A stretch of 64,000 bases of DNA from contig NZ_STGJ01000014.1 in assembly GCF_004919095.1 (NCBI RefSeq), positions 33,721 to 97,720 on the forward strand. The letters run 5' to 3'. Positions 52,550-59,782 of the stretch are shown here, piece by piece. The notes below the pieces were generated by a model. It was given only the letters and a program-made list of their open reading frames with translations. It was not told the origin of the DNA and ran no database searches. How positions within the stretch are numbered: position 1 is the stretch's first letter; every line of letters begins with the position of its first letter. The DNA comes from Crenobacter intestini (GTDB lineage Bacteria; Pseudomonadota; Gammaproteobacteria; Burkholderiales; Chromobacteriaceae). The translations under genes and the position numbers were made by a program.

Positions 52550-55224
52550 CAGTTTGCTCCCGAACCGGTCAGCGCGCGGTAGTCGTTGTAGTCAGCCTTC
52601 AGTTCTTCCAGTTCGATCCCGTCTTCCGGCAGCGGGAAGTCCGGGTGTGGTTCGGCATCCTCCGCCGTCTCCGGCAGCACCACCTCGATCAGGCCTGCAT
52701 CGAGCTGTGCGCGGCGCCAGCGCCAACTGGTCAGGAACCGTTGCCAGAGTGCGGCCGGGTTTTCCCCGGCGGCAGCGGCGGCCTGGTGCGCCAGGCTCGC
52801 CTGCGGGAAGAATTCACGGTCCGTGGCGACCAGCGCCGCATCCGAGATCAGGAAGAAGGCGAAGTCAGGCCAGTGCCCCGTGCGTTGGCGCAGCAGTTCG
52901 CCGTACATCAACAGCTGCAGGTGACGGTTGTTCTGCAGCTTCTCGCTGTACCAGCGCAGTCCGCTCCATTTCATGTCGACCACCGCCTGTCGGCCGTCGC
53001 GACGGGTCAGCAAGAGATCACTGAAGCCGCCCAGTTCACCTCCATCGAAGTGGCCGCTCAGCGCGGCCTCAGGCTCGACGCGAACCACGTCTGCACTGAC
53101 CAGATGGGACTGCAATTGACGCAACCCCCGGAAAAGCTTTTCTCGCAGAGATTCCAGGTCGGCACGGCGGCCCTCCATCCGCAACACGGCACCACGCTCG
53201 TCCAGCAGTTGTTCGAATGTCTGCAGATACCAGCGCTCGAGCGTGCTGGCGTCCATCTCCAGCGCGGCGGGCGTGGTCACATAACGCTCGATCAGCGTGT
53301 GCGACAGTGTCCCGTACAGACGGGGGCCGTCCATTACGTCAAGCAGGGCACTCTTGCGCAGCTTGGCCGAATAGCGCAGTACCCACAGCGAGGGGTTGAA
53401 CAGGAAGGGCTCAAGGCTGGAGTACGATTCTTTGGCCCGTTTGCCCGGGCGAATCCCTTCCGGCAACTGCAGCCAGCGCCTGGCCTTGGGCAGTGGGCGC
53501 GCAGCCACCCCGGGTAGCGCATCGTCGGTCAGGCATTGCTCCAGCTGCAATGGCGCAGGCCTGGCCTTGGCGTCGAACATCATTTCGATCATTTGCCACA
53601 GCGGATGACGCTCGACAGAGGCCGGGGGGAGCACCAGGGTGAGCGTTTGGCGGGCTGCCAGCACGGGCTTCTGCCAGTCGCGGGCTGTGGCCGCCAGCAG
53701 GACGTCAGTTTCCGGCAAGGCGACACCGGCTGACCGCAAGGTGGCCAGCTCCGTTGCGCTCCATGGCCAGCGCGCGGGTAACGCTGCCGCGCTCAACGTC
53801 GACCACATGACGTGATCGGCCGGTCGGATGACTGCTCCGGGCTTGGTCACCGTGCGGCCTGCGCCGACTTGAGCCACGGCAAGCGGATTAGCGATCTGTG
53901 CAGTCGCCTGTTCGATCAGGGTCTGCAACACCTGTGCAGAGACGCGGTCTTCGCCTTGCAACAGCAGTGCCTGCAGGCTGCGCTTGCATGACTGCGCCTG
54001 AGCCTGCGCGCTCACGAATGCGGGCTGCTCGGACGCATCTTCAGTGGTCGAGGCCCGGCCGCGGAAGTACTCGGCCAATTTATCGAGGCGTTCTACCACC
54101 GCCGCGATCGGCGCGCCGTTCGCCGGCATGAACCTCGGCTGTTCAAGCCAGAAGCGGATGCTGTCCCGCACCTTGTCCCAATCCAACTCCTTCTCATGGC
54201 ACTTTGTCTTGAGCGTTTCGAGCGCTTGCTGCCAGGCAGGCCCCTGGCCGATGCCGGGCGCCTCTGCAAAATGCTCCGCCAGTTGGCGGCGTACAAGGCT
54301 GCGCAGGGGGCAGATCGGATGGGTCAGAAATTCGAGTAGCCGTTTGCAATCGAGTGGCTGCCACAGCAGGGCGAGCGCCAACGGGACGACCTGCAGGGCG
54401 GGACGCAACGCACTGCGCTCCATCAAGCCCTGACGGGGCAGGTTGCTGGCGGCCAGCGTATCGTCGAGGATGCCACCGCTTTCGGAAGCAAGCAGCAAGT
54501 CATCTTCCGTAGCCCTTTGCCATTGGGCAGCCATCCAGCGGGCGGCCAGCAGCGAAGAGCCCGCCTGTACCACCCTGAGGCTGCCATCGTCTTTCCAGCA
54601 CAAGGGCGGGGGCGCATCCCCGTTGGCCTGCGCGAGCAGGGCCTGCTGTAACGCGCCCAACATCGTTGTTTCCGGGGCATGGGCCTTCGCCGCTTCGGGG
54701 TCGATCGCGTTGCACTGCGCCAGCACACGCTGCCACGCCAGCGGCCATTCGCCAAGCGGTTCGGCCAACGCCAGACGCTCAAACCAGGGCTTGCGAACCG
54801 CCAGCTTCGCTTCGATTGCCGCGAGCCGCTCCCCCATGCCGGGCGCGACAGTGCTGCAACTTTGCTGCTCGAGCTCGGCCATATCCCGCAAACGCCGGGA
54901 GTCCGCTTTTTCAAGAGCTACGGCCGCTTGACTGAACGAACCATGCAGGTGCCACTGATCCCGCCAAGCCAGCAGCGTCTGTGCAGTACCCAGTTCGTCT
55001 GCCTGGAAGCTCCGGTGATAGAAGCGATCGGCGGCGTCCATTTTTTTCAGCACATCGCGAAATTGCAGGATGCGCTCGACCTGCGGTGTTTCCACGCGCA
55101 AAAGACCGAGTTGGGTTTCCAGAAAATTCAGCATGCCCAGCGGGCCGACGGACATCCGCCCAAGCTGGGCGACCGGCAGCAGGTCCTGTTGTCCGTCAAG
55201 CGACAGACCGAGAAAGATATGCAT
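52549..55224 (-). CDS. AddB-like PD-(D/E)XK nuclease
   Basis: The 891-residue partner of the AddA-like gene. I chose ATG 55224 (MHIFLGLSLDGQQDLLPVAQ, GAAGAAAG upstream) over the longer frame from 55320, whose extra 32 residues lack a ribosome site. No Walker A is present, so the helicase fold would be inactive, as in many AddB proteins. The C-terminal nuclease core is ALSGHFDGGELGGFSDLLLT, QAVVDMKWSGLRW and LQLLMYGELLRQRTG (about 750-815). No iron-sulphur cysteine set is evident. Its layout next to AddA, with overlapping stop and start, shows a stable complex. Confidence 0.83.
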   Translation of the reverse strand: MHIFLGLSLDGQQDLLPVAQLGRMSVGPLGMLNFLETQLGLLRVETPQVERILQFRDVLKKMDAADRFYHRSFQADELGTAQTLLAWRDQWHLHGSFSQAAVALEKADSRRLRDMAELEQQSCSTVAPGMGERLAAIEAKLAVRKPWFERLALAEPLGEWPLAWQRVLAQCNAIDPEAAKAHAPETTMLGALQQALLAQANGDAPPPLCWKDDGSLRVVQAGSSLLAARWMAAQWQRATEDDLLLASESGGILDDTLAASNLPRQGLMERSALRPALQVVPLALALLWQPLDCKRLLEFLTHPICPLRSLVRRQLAEHFAEAPGIGQGPAWQQALETLKTKCHEKELDWDKVRDSIRFWLEQPRFMPANGAPIAAVVERLDKLAEYFRGRASTTEDASEQPAFVSAQAQAQSCKRSLQALLLQGEDRVSAQVLQTLIEQATAQIANPLAVAQVGAGRTVTKPGAVIRPADHVMWSTLSAAALPARWPWSATELATLRSAGVALPETDVLLAATARDWQKPVLAARQTLTLVLPPASVERHPLWQMIEMMFDAKARPAPLQLEQCLTDDALPGVAARPLPKARRWLQLPEGIRPGKRAKESYSSLEPFLFNPSLWVLRYSAKLRKSALLDVMDGPRLYGTLSHTLIERYVTTPAALEMDASTLERWYLQTFEQLLDERGAVLRMEGRRADLESLREKLFRGLRQLQSHLVSADVVRVEPEAALSGHFDGGELGGFSDLLLTRRDGRQAVVDMKWSGLRWYSEKLQNNRHLQLLMYGELLRQRTGHWPDFAFFLISDAALVATDREFFPQASLAHQAAAAAGENPAALWQRFLTSWRWRRAQLDAGLIEVVLPETAEDAEPHPDFPLPEDGIELEELKADYNDYRALTGSGAN

Positions 55225-55388
55225 GTGCTGGCTTTCTTCAGGTGAAGCAGTGTTATTGACCACGATCATTAGTTCGACATTATACTCACATGTCATTGCA
55301 CAGCAGATGACATGGATCATGTCTGCGGGTAAGACTGGGCAACATCGAGAGCGCTAGAAGATAATACTGGCCAGTTGCGACACGGCAT

Positions 55389-55402
55389 GTCGCGATCGCG
55401 AC
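55389..55402. promoter_or_regulatory. 14-bp perfect palindrome
   Basis: gtcgcgatcgcgac lies in the gap between the AddB-like start (minus) and the truncated ORF at 55448 (plus). A second palindrome, actggccagt, lies just 5' at 55363-55374. Both could be operators for divergent transcription; no regulator is assigned. Confidence 0.4.
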
Positions 55403-55447
55403 TGATAGTAACCAGCACAGCATGACGTTAATTTTGGAGTTCAATCT

Positions 55448-55533
55448 ATGAATACGCCTCAAGCCTTGGCCGCACAGCAACAGTGGGACGATTTTTTGCA
55501 GCGTTGGCCAAGGCAGGCGCTGAGCAGCGCGGA
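55448..55533 (+). pseudogene. 5' end of a truncated gene
   Basis: ATG 55448 has TTGGAG (55433-55438) upstream and reads MNTPQALAAQQQWDDFLQRW then PRQALSSAD before running into the 20-bp IS-end repeat at 55534. The frame afterwards is meaningless IS sequence. A real gene was cut here, and its body is gone. Its family is not recognised. Confidence 0.5.
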
Positions 55534-55645
55534 TTCAAAAAGTAAGTGCAACGACCTGCAAGCCCTTCAATCCCTGCGCGTCGTGTCCAACCACGTGGAA
55601 GGTCTGCTTGCCGATGTCCAGACCGAAAAGTGCGATGTTTGCCAT
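55534..55645 (-). mobile_element. IS110-family transposase fragment beside IS end
   Basis: On the minus strand ATG 55645 reads MANIALFGLDIGKQTFHVVG, the DEDD N-terminus of IS110-family transposases with the first catalytic Asp, then HDAQG before entering the repeat ttcaaaaagtaagtgcaacg (plus sense 55534-55553). Only about 25 codons survive. Two different IS relics are therefore fused at this point. Confidence 0.7.
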
Positions 55646-55670
55646 GATGATCCTCCGCGCCGAATAGGAA

Positions 55671-55706
55671 ACAGCCCAGCAAGCGTAGCCTGCTGGGCTG
55701 TTTGTT
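55671..55706. terminator. Terminator, likely for hipBA
   Basis: An 11-bp perfect stem acagcccagca/tgctgggctgt (55671-55681 and 55691-55701) with a 9-base loop. The plus strand continues TTGTTC, the minus strand TTCC. It lies 80 bp beyond the hipA stop, so it most likely ends hipBA transcription and could work both ways. Confidence 0.7.
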
Positions 55707-55740
55707 CAGGCTGACCATCACATTAAGCACCCACATTGCG

Positions 55741-55780
55741 CCCACAAAACCCGGAATCGAACCCGCGTCCGCACGATGGT
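55741..55780 (-). other. Degenerate tRNA/tmRNA T-arm-like stretch
   Basis: On the minus strand the sequence GGACGCGGGTTCGATTCCGG resembles the T-arm of tmRNA or tRNA, but the 3' stem (CCGGG) does not pair fully with GCGGG and there is no acceptor or CCA. It may be a worn attachment-site scar. Confidence 0.25.
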
Positions 55781-57076
55781 TCAAACGGTGGGTTCGGCTG
55801 CTGCGTCAATGTCGGCGGAGGGGGCGGTGAGCCGCCGAATCGTCAGGGCGCAGCGTTGTTCAATCAAGGTATTGATTTGCTCAACCACGGCATTGCCAGC
55901 AAAACCGTGCCCCGGGTCAGACTGGAGCTTGCGCGACGTCGCGGGCAGTAACTTTGCCAATTCCAGAATGCGCCGTTTGGCTTGCGCCTTGGTAAAACCC
56001 ACGCCTTCTGCAAACTGCTCCCAGTGCCGCGCCTGAACTTCGCTGAACTTGTACTTGCTGCCGATTTTCATCGCCATCTTCTGCGTCAGGGTTGGATACA
56101 CCGCCGTCGACAGCGTGTCGTAAAACGGTGCCAGAACGGGGGCCTTGCCTGAGTACAGCAGAGAGAAATTCTTGGCGTGCGCATCATGATTGCCGATCAG
56201 CGCATTGAAGACCACGTAGTCGAGCAGTCGCAGGACTTGCGGTGCACTGGGGCGCGTCGCACTGCGCACCAGATCAAAACACTGGACCAGATCTGGTCCA
56301 CCTTCATTCTGGTACTTCATTTCGGGCACCACGCCCAGTGCCTGGCAAAAGTCCTCTTGATGAAGCCGTTGCCGCTGCCCCTGGGCATCAATCAGTCGGT
56401 CGTAGCGTTCAACCAGCAGAAACGAGCGATCCAGCACAAAGTGAACTTTCGATTTCGCTGGCTTCAGCTTCATGGCCTCAGCCAGCGCCATGCAAAACCC
56501 TTCGTTGTTCACGCTATCGTCAACCGCGTGAATGGCTGGCTTCAAGATGTGCGAGCTGGGTGTTCCATTTAGGGGCAGCCCGATGCGCGTACCATCGAAA
56601 ACCACTGGCAGCTTGTCTTGGGCGCCAGCCAAGGAAAGCCGCAAGCCGTCTTTGCCCGCCAGCATGGGGCGACGCGGCAATTCATCCAGGATGGCAACGA
56701 CTTCGTCGTCGCTCAGCCATTGAACGTCATCGCTGCCTGTTGGCACAGGGAAAGCCTGGCCGGGCTCAAGGAAGGTCACGGCCCCGGCGCATTCGCCGCC
56801 GATGTGGTCCAGCAGCGCAAAGTCGTTTTGGCCAGACACCTGGAACTGCTGCGCAATCAGGCGGCGCATTTGCCCTTCAGGTAGAAGACCCGCAAAGAAG
56901 GGACGCGTTTTGCGATCGTCGAACGGCTCGGCTTGCAGTGGGAGTGAAGCGGACAAGGCAACGGCGTCATTGTGTGACAGCCAACCGGGTGCGTAGCAAA
57001 AGTTTAGCCGCCCATCGACCAGCGCCAACGTGCCGACACGATCTGCGAATAGCCAGACTTCCAGCTCATGCGCCAT
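55781..57076 (-). CDS. hipA: HipA-type Ser/Thr kinase toxin
   Basis: The 431-residue protein has the HipA N-terminal domain (ELEVWLFADRVGTLALVDGR, FFAGLLPEGQMRRLIAQQFQ) and kinase domain. The latter shows LSLAGAQDKLPVVFDG, SSHILKPAIHAVDDSVNNE, LVERYDRLIDAQG and the catalytic NALIGNHDAHAKNFSLLYSG with APFYDTLSTAVYP. HipA proteins phosphorylate a translation factor such as GltX and slow growth; they are held in check by HipB. I chose ATG 57076, which overlaps the hipB stop by 11 bases. All key residues look intact. It may serve stability of the island or an abortive response. Confidence 0.93.
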   Translation of the reverse strand: MAHELEVWLFADRVGTLALVDGRLNFCYAPGWLSHNDAVALSASLPLQAEPFDDRKTRPFFAGLLPEGQMRRLIAQQFQVSGQNDFALLDHIGGECAGAVTFLEPGQAFPVPTGSDDVQWLSDDEVVAILDELPRRPMLAGKDGLRLSLAGAQDKLPVVFDGTRIGLPLNGTPSSHILKPAIHAVDDSVNNEGFCMALAEAMKLKPAKSKVHFVLDRSFLLVERYDRLIDAQGQRQRLHQEDFCQALGVVPEMKYQNEGGPDLVQCFDLVRSATRPSAPQVLRLLDYVVFNALIGNHDAHAKNFSLLYSGKAPVLAPFYDTLSTAVYPTLTQKMAMKIGSKYKFSEVQARHWEQFAEGVGFTKAQAKRRILELAKLLPATSRKLQSDPGHGFAGNAVVEQINTLIEQRCALTIRRLTAPSADIDAAAEPTV

Positions 57077-57368
57077 GGTTGCCACCCTCGCGTTGATCAT
57101 TGCTAACAGATGATGGCAACCCGCTCAACTGGACCTCTCCACCCAATGCATCAATGACCCGCAGTACGTTTTCCAGTCTTAAGGTGGGCTTGCCTGCTTC
57201 AAGGTCGACAATGAAGCGCACACCCACCCCTGCCGCCAGCGCCAACTGGGGCTGGGTCAGCCCGAGCTGCTTGCGAGCGGCACGCAGTGCATCGCCGAGT
57301 TGTTGGGGTGATCGAATGGACGTCATCATCAGCTTGCTCAGTTTCCCGTTCGGGAAATAATCAACCAT
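57066..57368 (-). CDS. hipB: HipB-type antitoxin and repressor
   Basis: The 100-residue XRE protein has its HTH at about residues 22-76: QLGDALRAARKQLGLTQPQL then AGVGVRFIVDLEAGKPTLRL. HipB neutralises HipA and represses the operon. The start at ATG 57368 keeps the palindrome at 57341-57356 inside the first codons; ATG 57329 is an alternative that would leave the operator outside the gene, as is usual. The end overlaps hipA. Confidence 0.9.
   Translation of the reverse strand: MVDYFPNGKLSKLMMTSIRSPQQLGDALRAARKQLGLTQPQLALAAGVGVRFIVDLEAGKPTLRLENVLRVIDALGGEVQLSGLPSSVSNDQREGGNHGA
57341..57356. promoter_or_regulatory. hipBA operator copy 1
   Basis: tttcccgttcgggaaa is a near-perfect palindrome, the first of three copies of TTTCCCGWWCGGGAA around the hipB start (57341, about 57393 and about 57441). 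Regular spacing of about 48-52 bp suggests HipB dimers on one DNA face and looping. Confidence 0.75.
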
Positions 57369-57392
57369 AACCGTACTATGTGCAAGCGATAT

Positions 57393-57407
57393 TTCCCGAT
57401 CGGGAAT
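57393..57407. promoter_or_regulatory. hipBA operator copy 2
   Basis: tttcccgatcgggaa, perfect palindrome apart from the leading T, about 25-40 bp upstream of the longest hipB start. Likely overlaps the promoter. Confidence 0.75.
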
Positions 57408-57430
57408 TCTGAGTGCGATTAGGCCGTGGT

Positions 57431-57955
57431 TTAGCTATATGTTTCCCGATCGGGAATGTCAGCGCGCATCGACTCGAGGCACTTGGCCAACTGCTCGGAC
57501 CGCTGCGCCAACATGCTGCGTTCGGCGGCCAACTCACCCTCCAGCGCCTTCACCTGCGCCGCCAGCACCTCGTTGCCTTGCTCGGCCTTGGCCAGTTGCC
57601 CGGCGCGCTCTTCTAGTCGGCCGCGCTCGACGGCCAAATCCGTGCGGTACTGGGCGGCCCGCGTGCGCGAGGCGTCCGCGTCCTTGCGCGCTTCCGCGAG
57701 TGCCTTTTCCAGTGCTTCCTTCTCGCGGGTGCGGGCCTGACGCAGTTCGTGGGTCTGCTCCATCAGGTAGGCGCGCTCGCCCTGGGCGATCTCGCGCTCG
57801 CGCGCGAGCTCGGCAGCGAGCGAGGCGCCGACGGCGTGCAGCTCGCCGGTCAACTGGCTGCGCACCTGCTCGACTTCCAGCTCACGCCGCGCGTTCAATT
57901 CGCGCTCAAACGTGGTCGAATAATCCTGAAGAGTCATTGTTCGCGATTTTCTTAC
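57431..57955 (-). pseudogene. KfrA-like coiled-coil protein, N-terminus lost
   Basis: The open frame from ATG 57937 gives 168 residues of almost pure coiled coil (LNARRELEVEQVRSQLTGEL, LAREREIAQGERAYLMEQTH, EKEALEKALAEARKDADASR). The frame continues five codons further up to TGA at the IS5-family relic, so the DNA-binding N-terminal domain is missing. The pattern resembles the C-terminal part of KfrA-type or other plasmid partition-like coiled-coil proteins. This suggests past plasmid or integrative-element DNA. The last codons hold a hipBA operator. Confidence 0.6.
57441..57455. promoter_or_regulatory. hipBA operator copy 3, inside KfrA-like gene end
   Basis: tttcccgatcgggaa again. It lies within the last codons of the upstream KfrA-like fragment (DIPDRETYS), so that coding end and operator share bases. 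Confidence 0.7.
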
Positions 57956-57958
57956 AGC

Positions 57959-58222
57959 TCATTGGCGGATGGCCTGACTGTTGTAGAGGGCGTCTTCAGA
58001 TGTCCTCATCGGACAGCCCCAGGCTCTGCTGCACGTGTACATACGCATCCTTTCCAGTCCGATCGGCGGCCGGCCGCGCCCGCCACCCTTCGGGTAGAAC
58101 GGCACCAGCGCCGCAAGCAGCTCGGACCACGGGCTGATTCGTTCCAGCTCTGCCAGGAAACGCTTACGCCGCGTTGTCTTGCGCTTCGCGGCGTACTCCA
58201 GATCAGCAAAACTCTTCTGCAT
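57959..58222 (-). mobile_element. IS5-family transposase remnant
   Basis: Minus-strand ATG 58222 reads MQKSFADLEYAAKRKTTRRK then RFLAELERISPWSELLAALV and GGRGRPPIGLERM, typical of an IS5-family transposase N-terminus. After ERM the sequence is scrambled (deletion or frameshift) and it ends ALYNSQAIRQ. About 85 codons survive. It is of a different IS5 subgroup from the relic at 41240. Confidence 0.8.
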
Positions 58223-58445
58223 CGACCCGACCATCCACTCCGTTCTCACTGTACTGGTTCTCGCATGGCATCGGTTCCTCGAGTCGTCGCCGGATTAAAT
58301 CAGCATGTCCCAAGGCGACGGCTTGGTCAGATGAAGAGCGCGAGCGGGTTCTGGGCCTCAACCTCGCATGACGTTCACGTGCGGAGGCCTAGGGTCTTCC
58401 ACAAAGGCCGTTGCCAAACGGATGTGCAAACAAATGGGTGCGCCC

Positions 58446-58473
58446 TTGCTGCGCTCCCAATACGGGATATAAT
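58446..58473 (+). promoter_or_regulatory. higBA promoter, leaderless
   Basis: TTGCTG (58446-58451), 16-bp spacer, perfect TATAAT (58468-58473). The ATG of higB begins seven bases after the -10 box, so transcription should start at or next to the start codon. The 230 bp upstream (58223-58445) hold no gene. Confidence 0.7.
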
Positions 58474-58479
58474 CCATCC

Positions 58480-58785
58480 ATGAGAATCATCGCCATCAGC
58501 CGCCTCAAGGCTTTCTGGGACAAACACCCGGACGCGGAACAGGCGCTCAGGGCATGGGCGGACGAAGCAGGAAAGGCCGTCTGGCAGCAGCCGGCCGACA
58601 TCAAGGTCGGCTACCGCCATGCCAGCATCCTTAAGCACCGCCGCGTCGTGTTCAACATCAAGGGCAACGACTACCGGCTGGTGGTGTCGGTGGCCTACCA
58701 GTATCAGGCGGTGTACGTGAAGTTCATCGGCACCCACCGCGAATACGATGCCATCGACGCCGAAACCGTAGAAATGGAGCTTTAA
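58480..58785 (+). CDS. higB: HigB-type mRNA interferase toxin
   Basis: The 101-residue protein is a HigB/RelE-superfamily ribosome-dependent RNase. It reads MRIIAISRLKAFWDKHPDAE, then WADEAGKAVWQQPADIKVGY, ASILKHRRVVFNIKGNDYRL and VYVKFIGTHREYDAID. The residues FNIKGNDYRL and GTHREYD are family hallmarks. There is no ribosome site; the message seems leaderless. Its antitoxin gene follows after one base. Confidence 0.93.
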   Translation: MRIIAISRLKAFWDKHPDAEQALRAWADEAGKAVWQQPADIKVGYRHASILKHRRVVFNIKGNDYRLVVSVAYQYQAVYVKFIGTHREYDAIDAETVEMEL

Positions 58786-58786
58786 C

Positions 58787-59143
58787 ATGGACATCAAGCC
58801 AATCCGCACCGAGCAGGACTACCAACAGGCACTGCGCGAGGTGTCCGCCTACTTCGACAGCGAACCAGTACCCGGCAGCGCCGACGGTGACCGCTTCGAG
58901 GTGCTGCTCACGCTGGTGCAGGCCTACGAGGCCAAGCACTACCCAATTGCCCCGCCCGACCCGATCGAGGCAATCAAATTCCGCATGGAGCAAGGCGGCC
59001 TCACCCTCAAGGACCTGCGCCCCTACCTTGGTAGCAGCGGCCGCGTCTCCGAAGTGATGAGCCGCAAGCGCGGCCTCAGCCTCGCCATGATCCGCCGCCT
59101 GCACAACGGCCTGCACATCCCGCTGGAAACGCTGATCCGCTGA
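58787..59143 (+). CDS. higA: HigA-type antitoxin
   Basis: The 118-residue protein has an N-terminal toxin-binding part (MDIKPIRTEQDYQQALREVS, VLLTLVQAYEAKHYPI) and a C-terminal HTH: IKFRMEQGGLTLKDLRPYLG, SSGRVSEVMSRKRGLSLAMI, RRLHNGLHIPLETLI. The toxin-first order and this layout (COG5499) are usual for higBA. ATG lies one base after the higB stop; coupling is likely. Confidence 0.93.
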   Translation: MDIKPIRTEQDYQQALREVSAYFDSEPVPGSADGDRFEVLLTLVQAYEAKHYPIAPPDPIEAIKFRMEQGGLTLKDLRPYLGSSGRVSEVMSRKRGLSLAMIRRLHNGLHIPLETLIR

Positions 59144-59256
59144 CGCCGCCTGCCCCCGTCAGCAGCGTTTGTCAAAGTAGTTGTCGCGTCATCTCATGCG
59201 GCGGCGTTGGCACTGAAACCGGCAAATCCCGCTCCGGATTCGGATAAGTAGGTTCC

Positions 59257-59682
59257 ATGGCTGAGCCCGGTCATCAGGAGCCTACGATGTTCGACCCGAC
59301 CGCCATACCTGACAATGTGGAGCGGCCGGACGCTTACGAAGAGCTGGTCCAGATGGCCAAGAAATTCCGCGAGGCGGCCGGTCGCGGCGAGGCGCTGGGC
59401 TTGAGTGACGACGAGGTGAAGTTCTACGACGCGCTGGCCAACAACGCCGCTGCCGTGCTCGAGCTGGGCGACGAGACGCTGAAGAAGATCGCCCACGAAC
59501 TTACCAGCAACCTGCGCGCCAACATCAGCGTCGACTGGTCGCAGCGCGAAAGCGTGCGCGCCAGGCTGCGGCTGATGGTCAGGCGCATCCTGCGCAAGTA
59601 CAGGTATCCGCCGGACGGTCAGGACGAGGCCGTGCAGACGGTGCTGCAGCAGGCCGAGGCGCTGGGAGAGGCGTGGATTTAA
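59257..59682 (+). pseudogene. HsdR type I restriction subunit, C-terminal relic
   Basis: The 141-codon frame holds the HsdR C-terminal helical domain: EALGLSDDEVKFYDALANNA, LKKIAHELTSNLRANISVDW then RLMVRRILRKYRYPPDGQ and VQTVLQQAEALGEAW. This is the last tenth of EcoEI/R-type HsdR; the nuclease and helicase domains are absent, and an in-frame stop lies just upstream. A translated fragment is possible but would have no activity. No hsdM or hsdS is seen. Confidence 0.85.
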
Positions 59683-59782
59683 ACATCTCTGTGCTGGCGG
59701 TATATGCCGGCAGCTAATCTGTAACTATTTTTTTGCAAATCGGCCATAATGTAATCATTTTCACAGACCGGTAAGCAAAACC

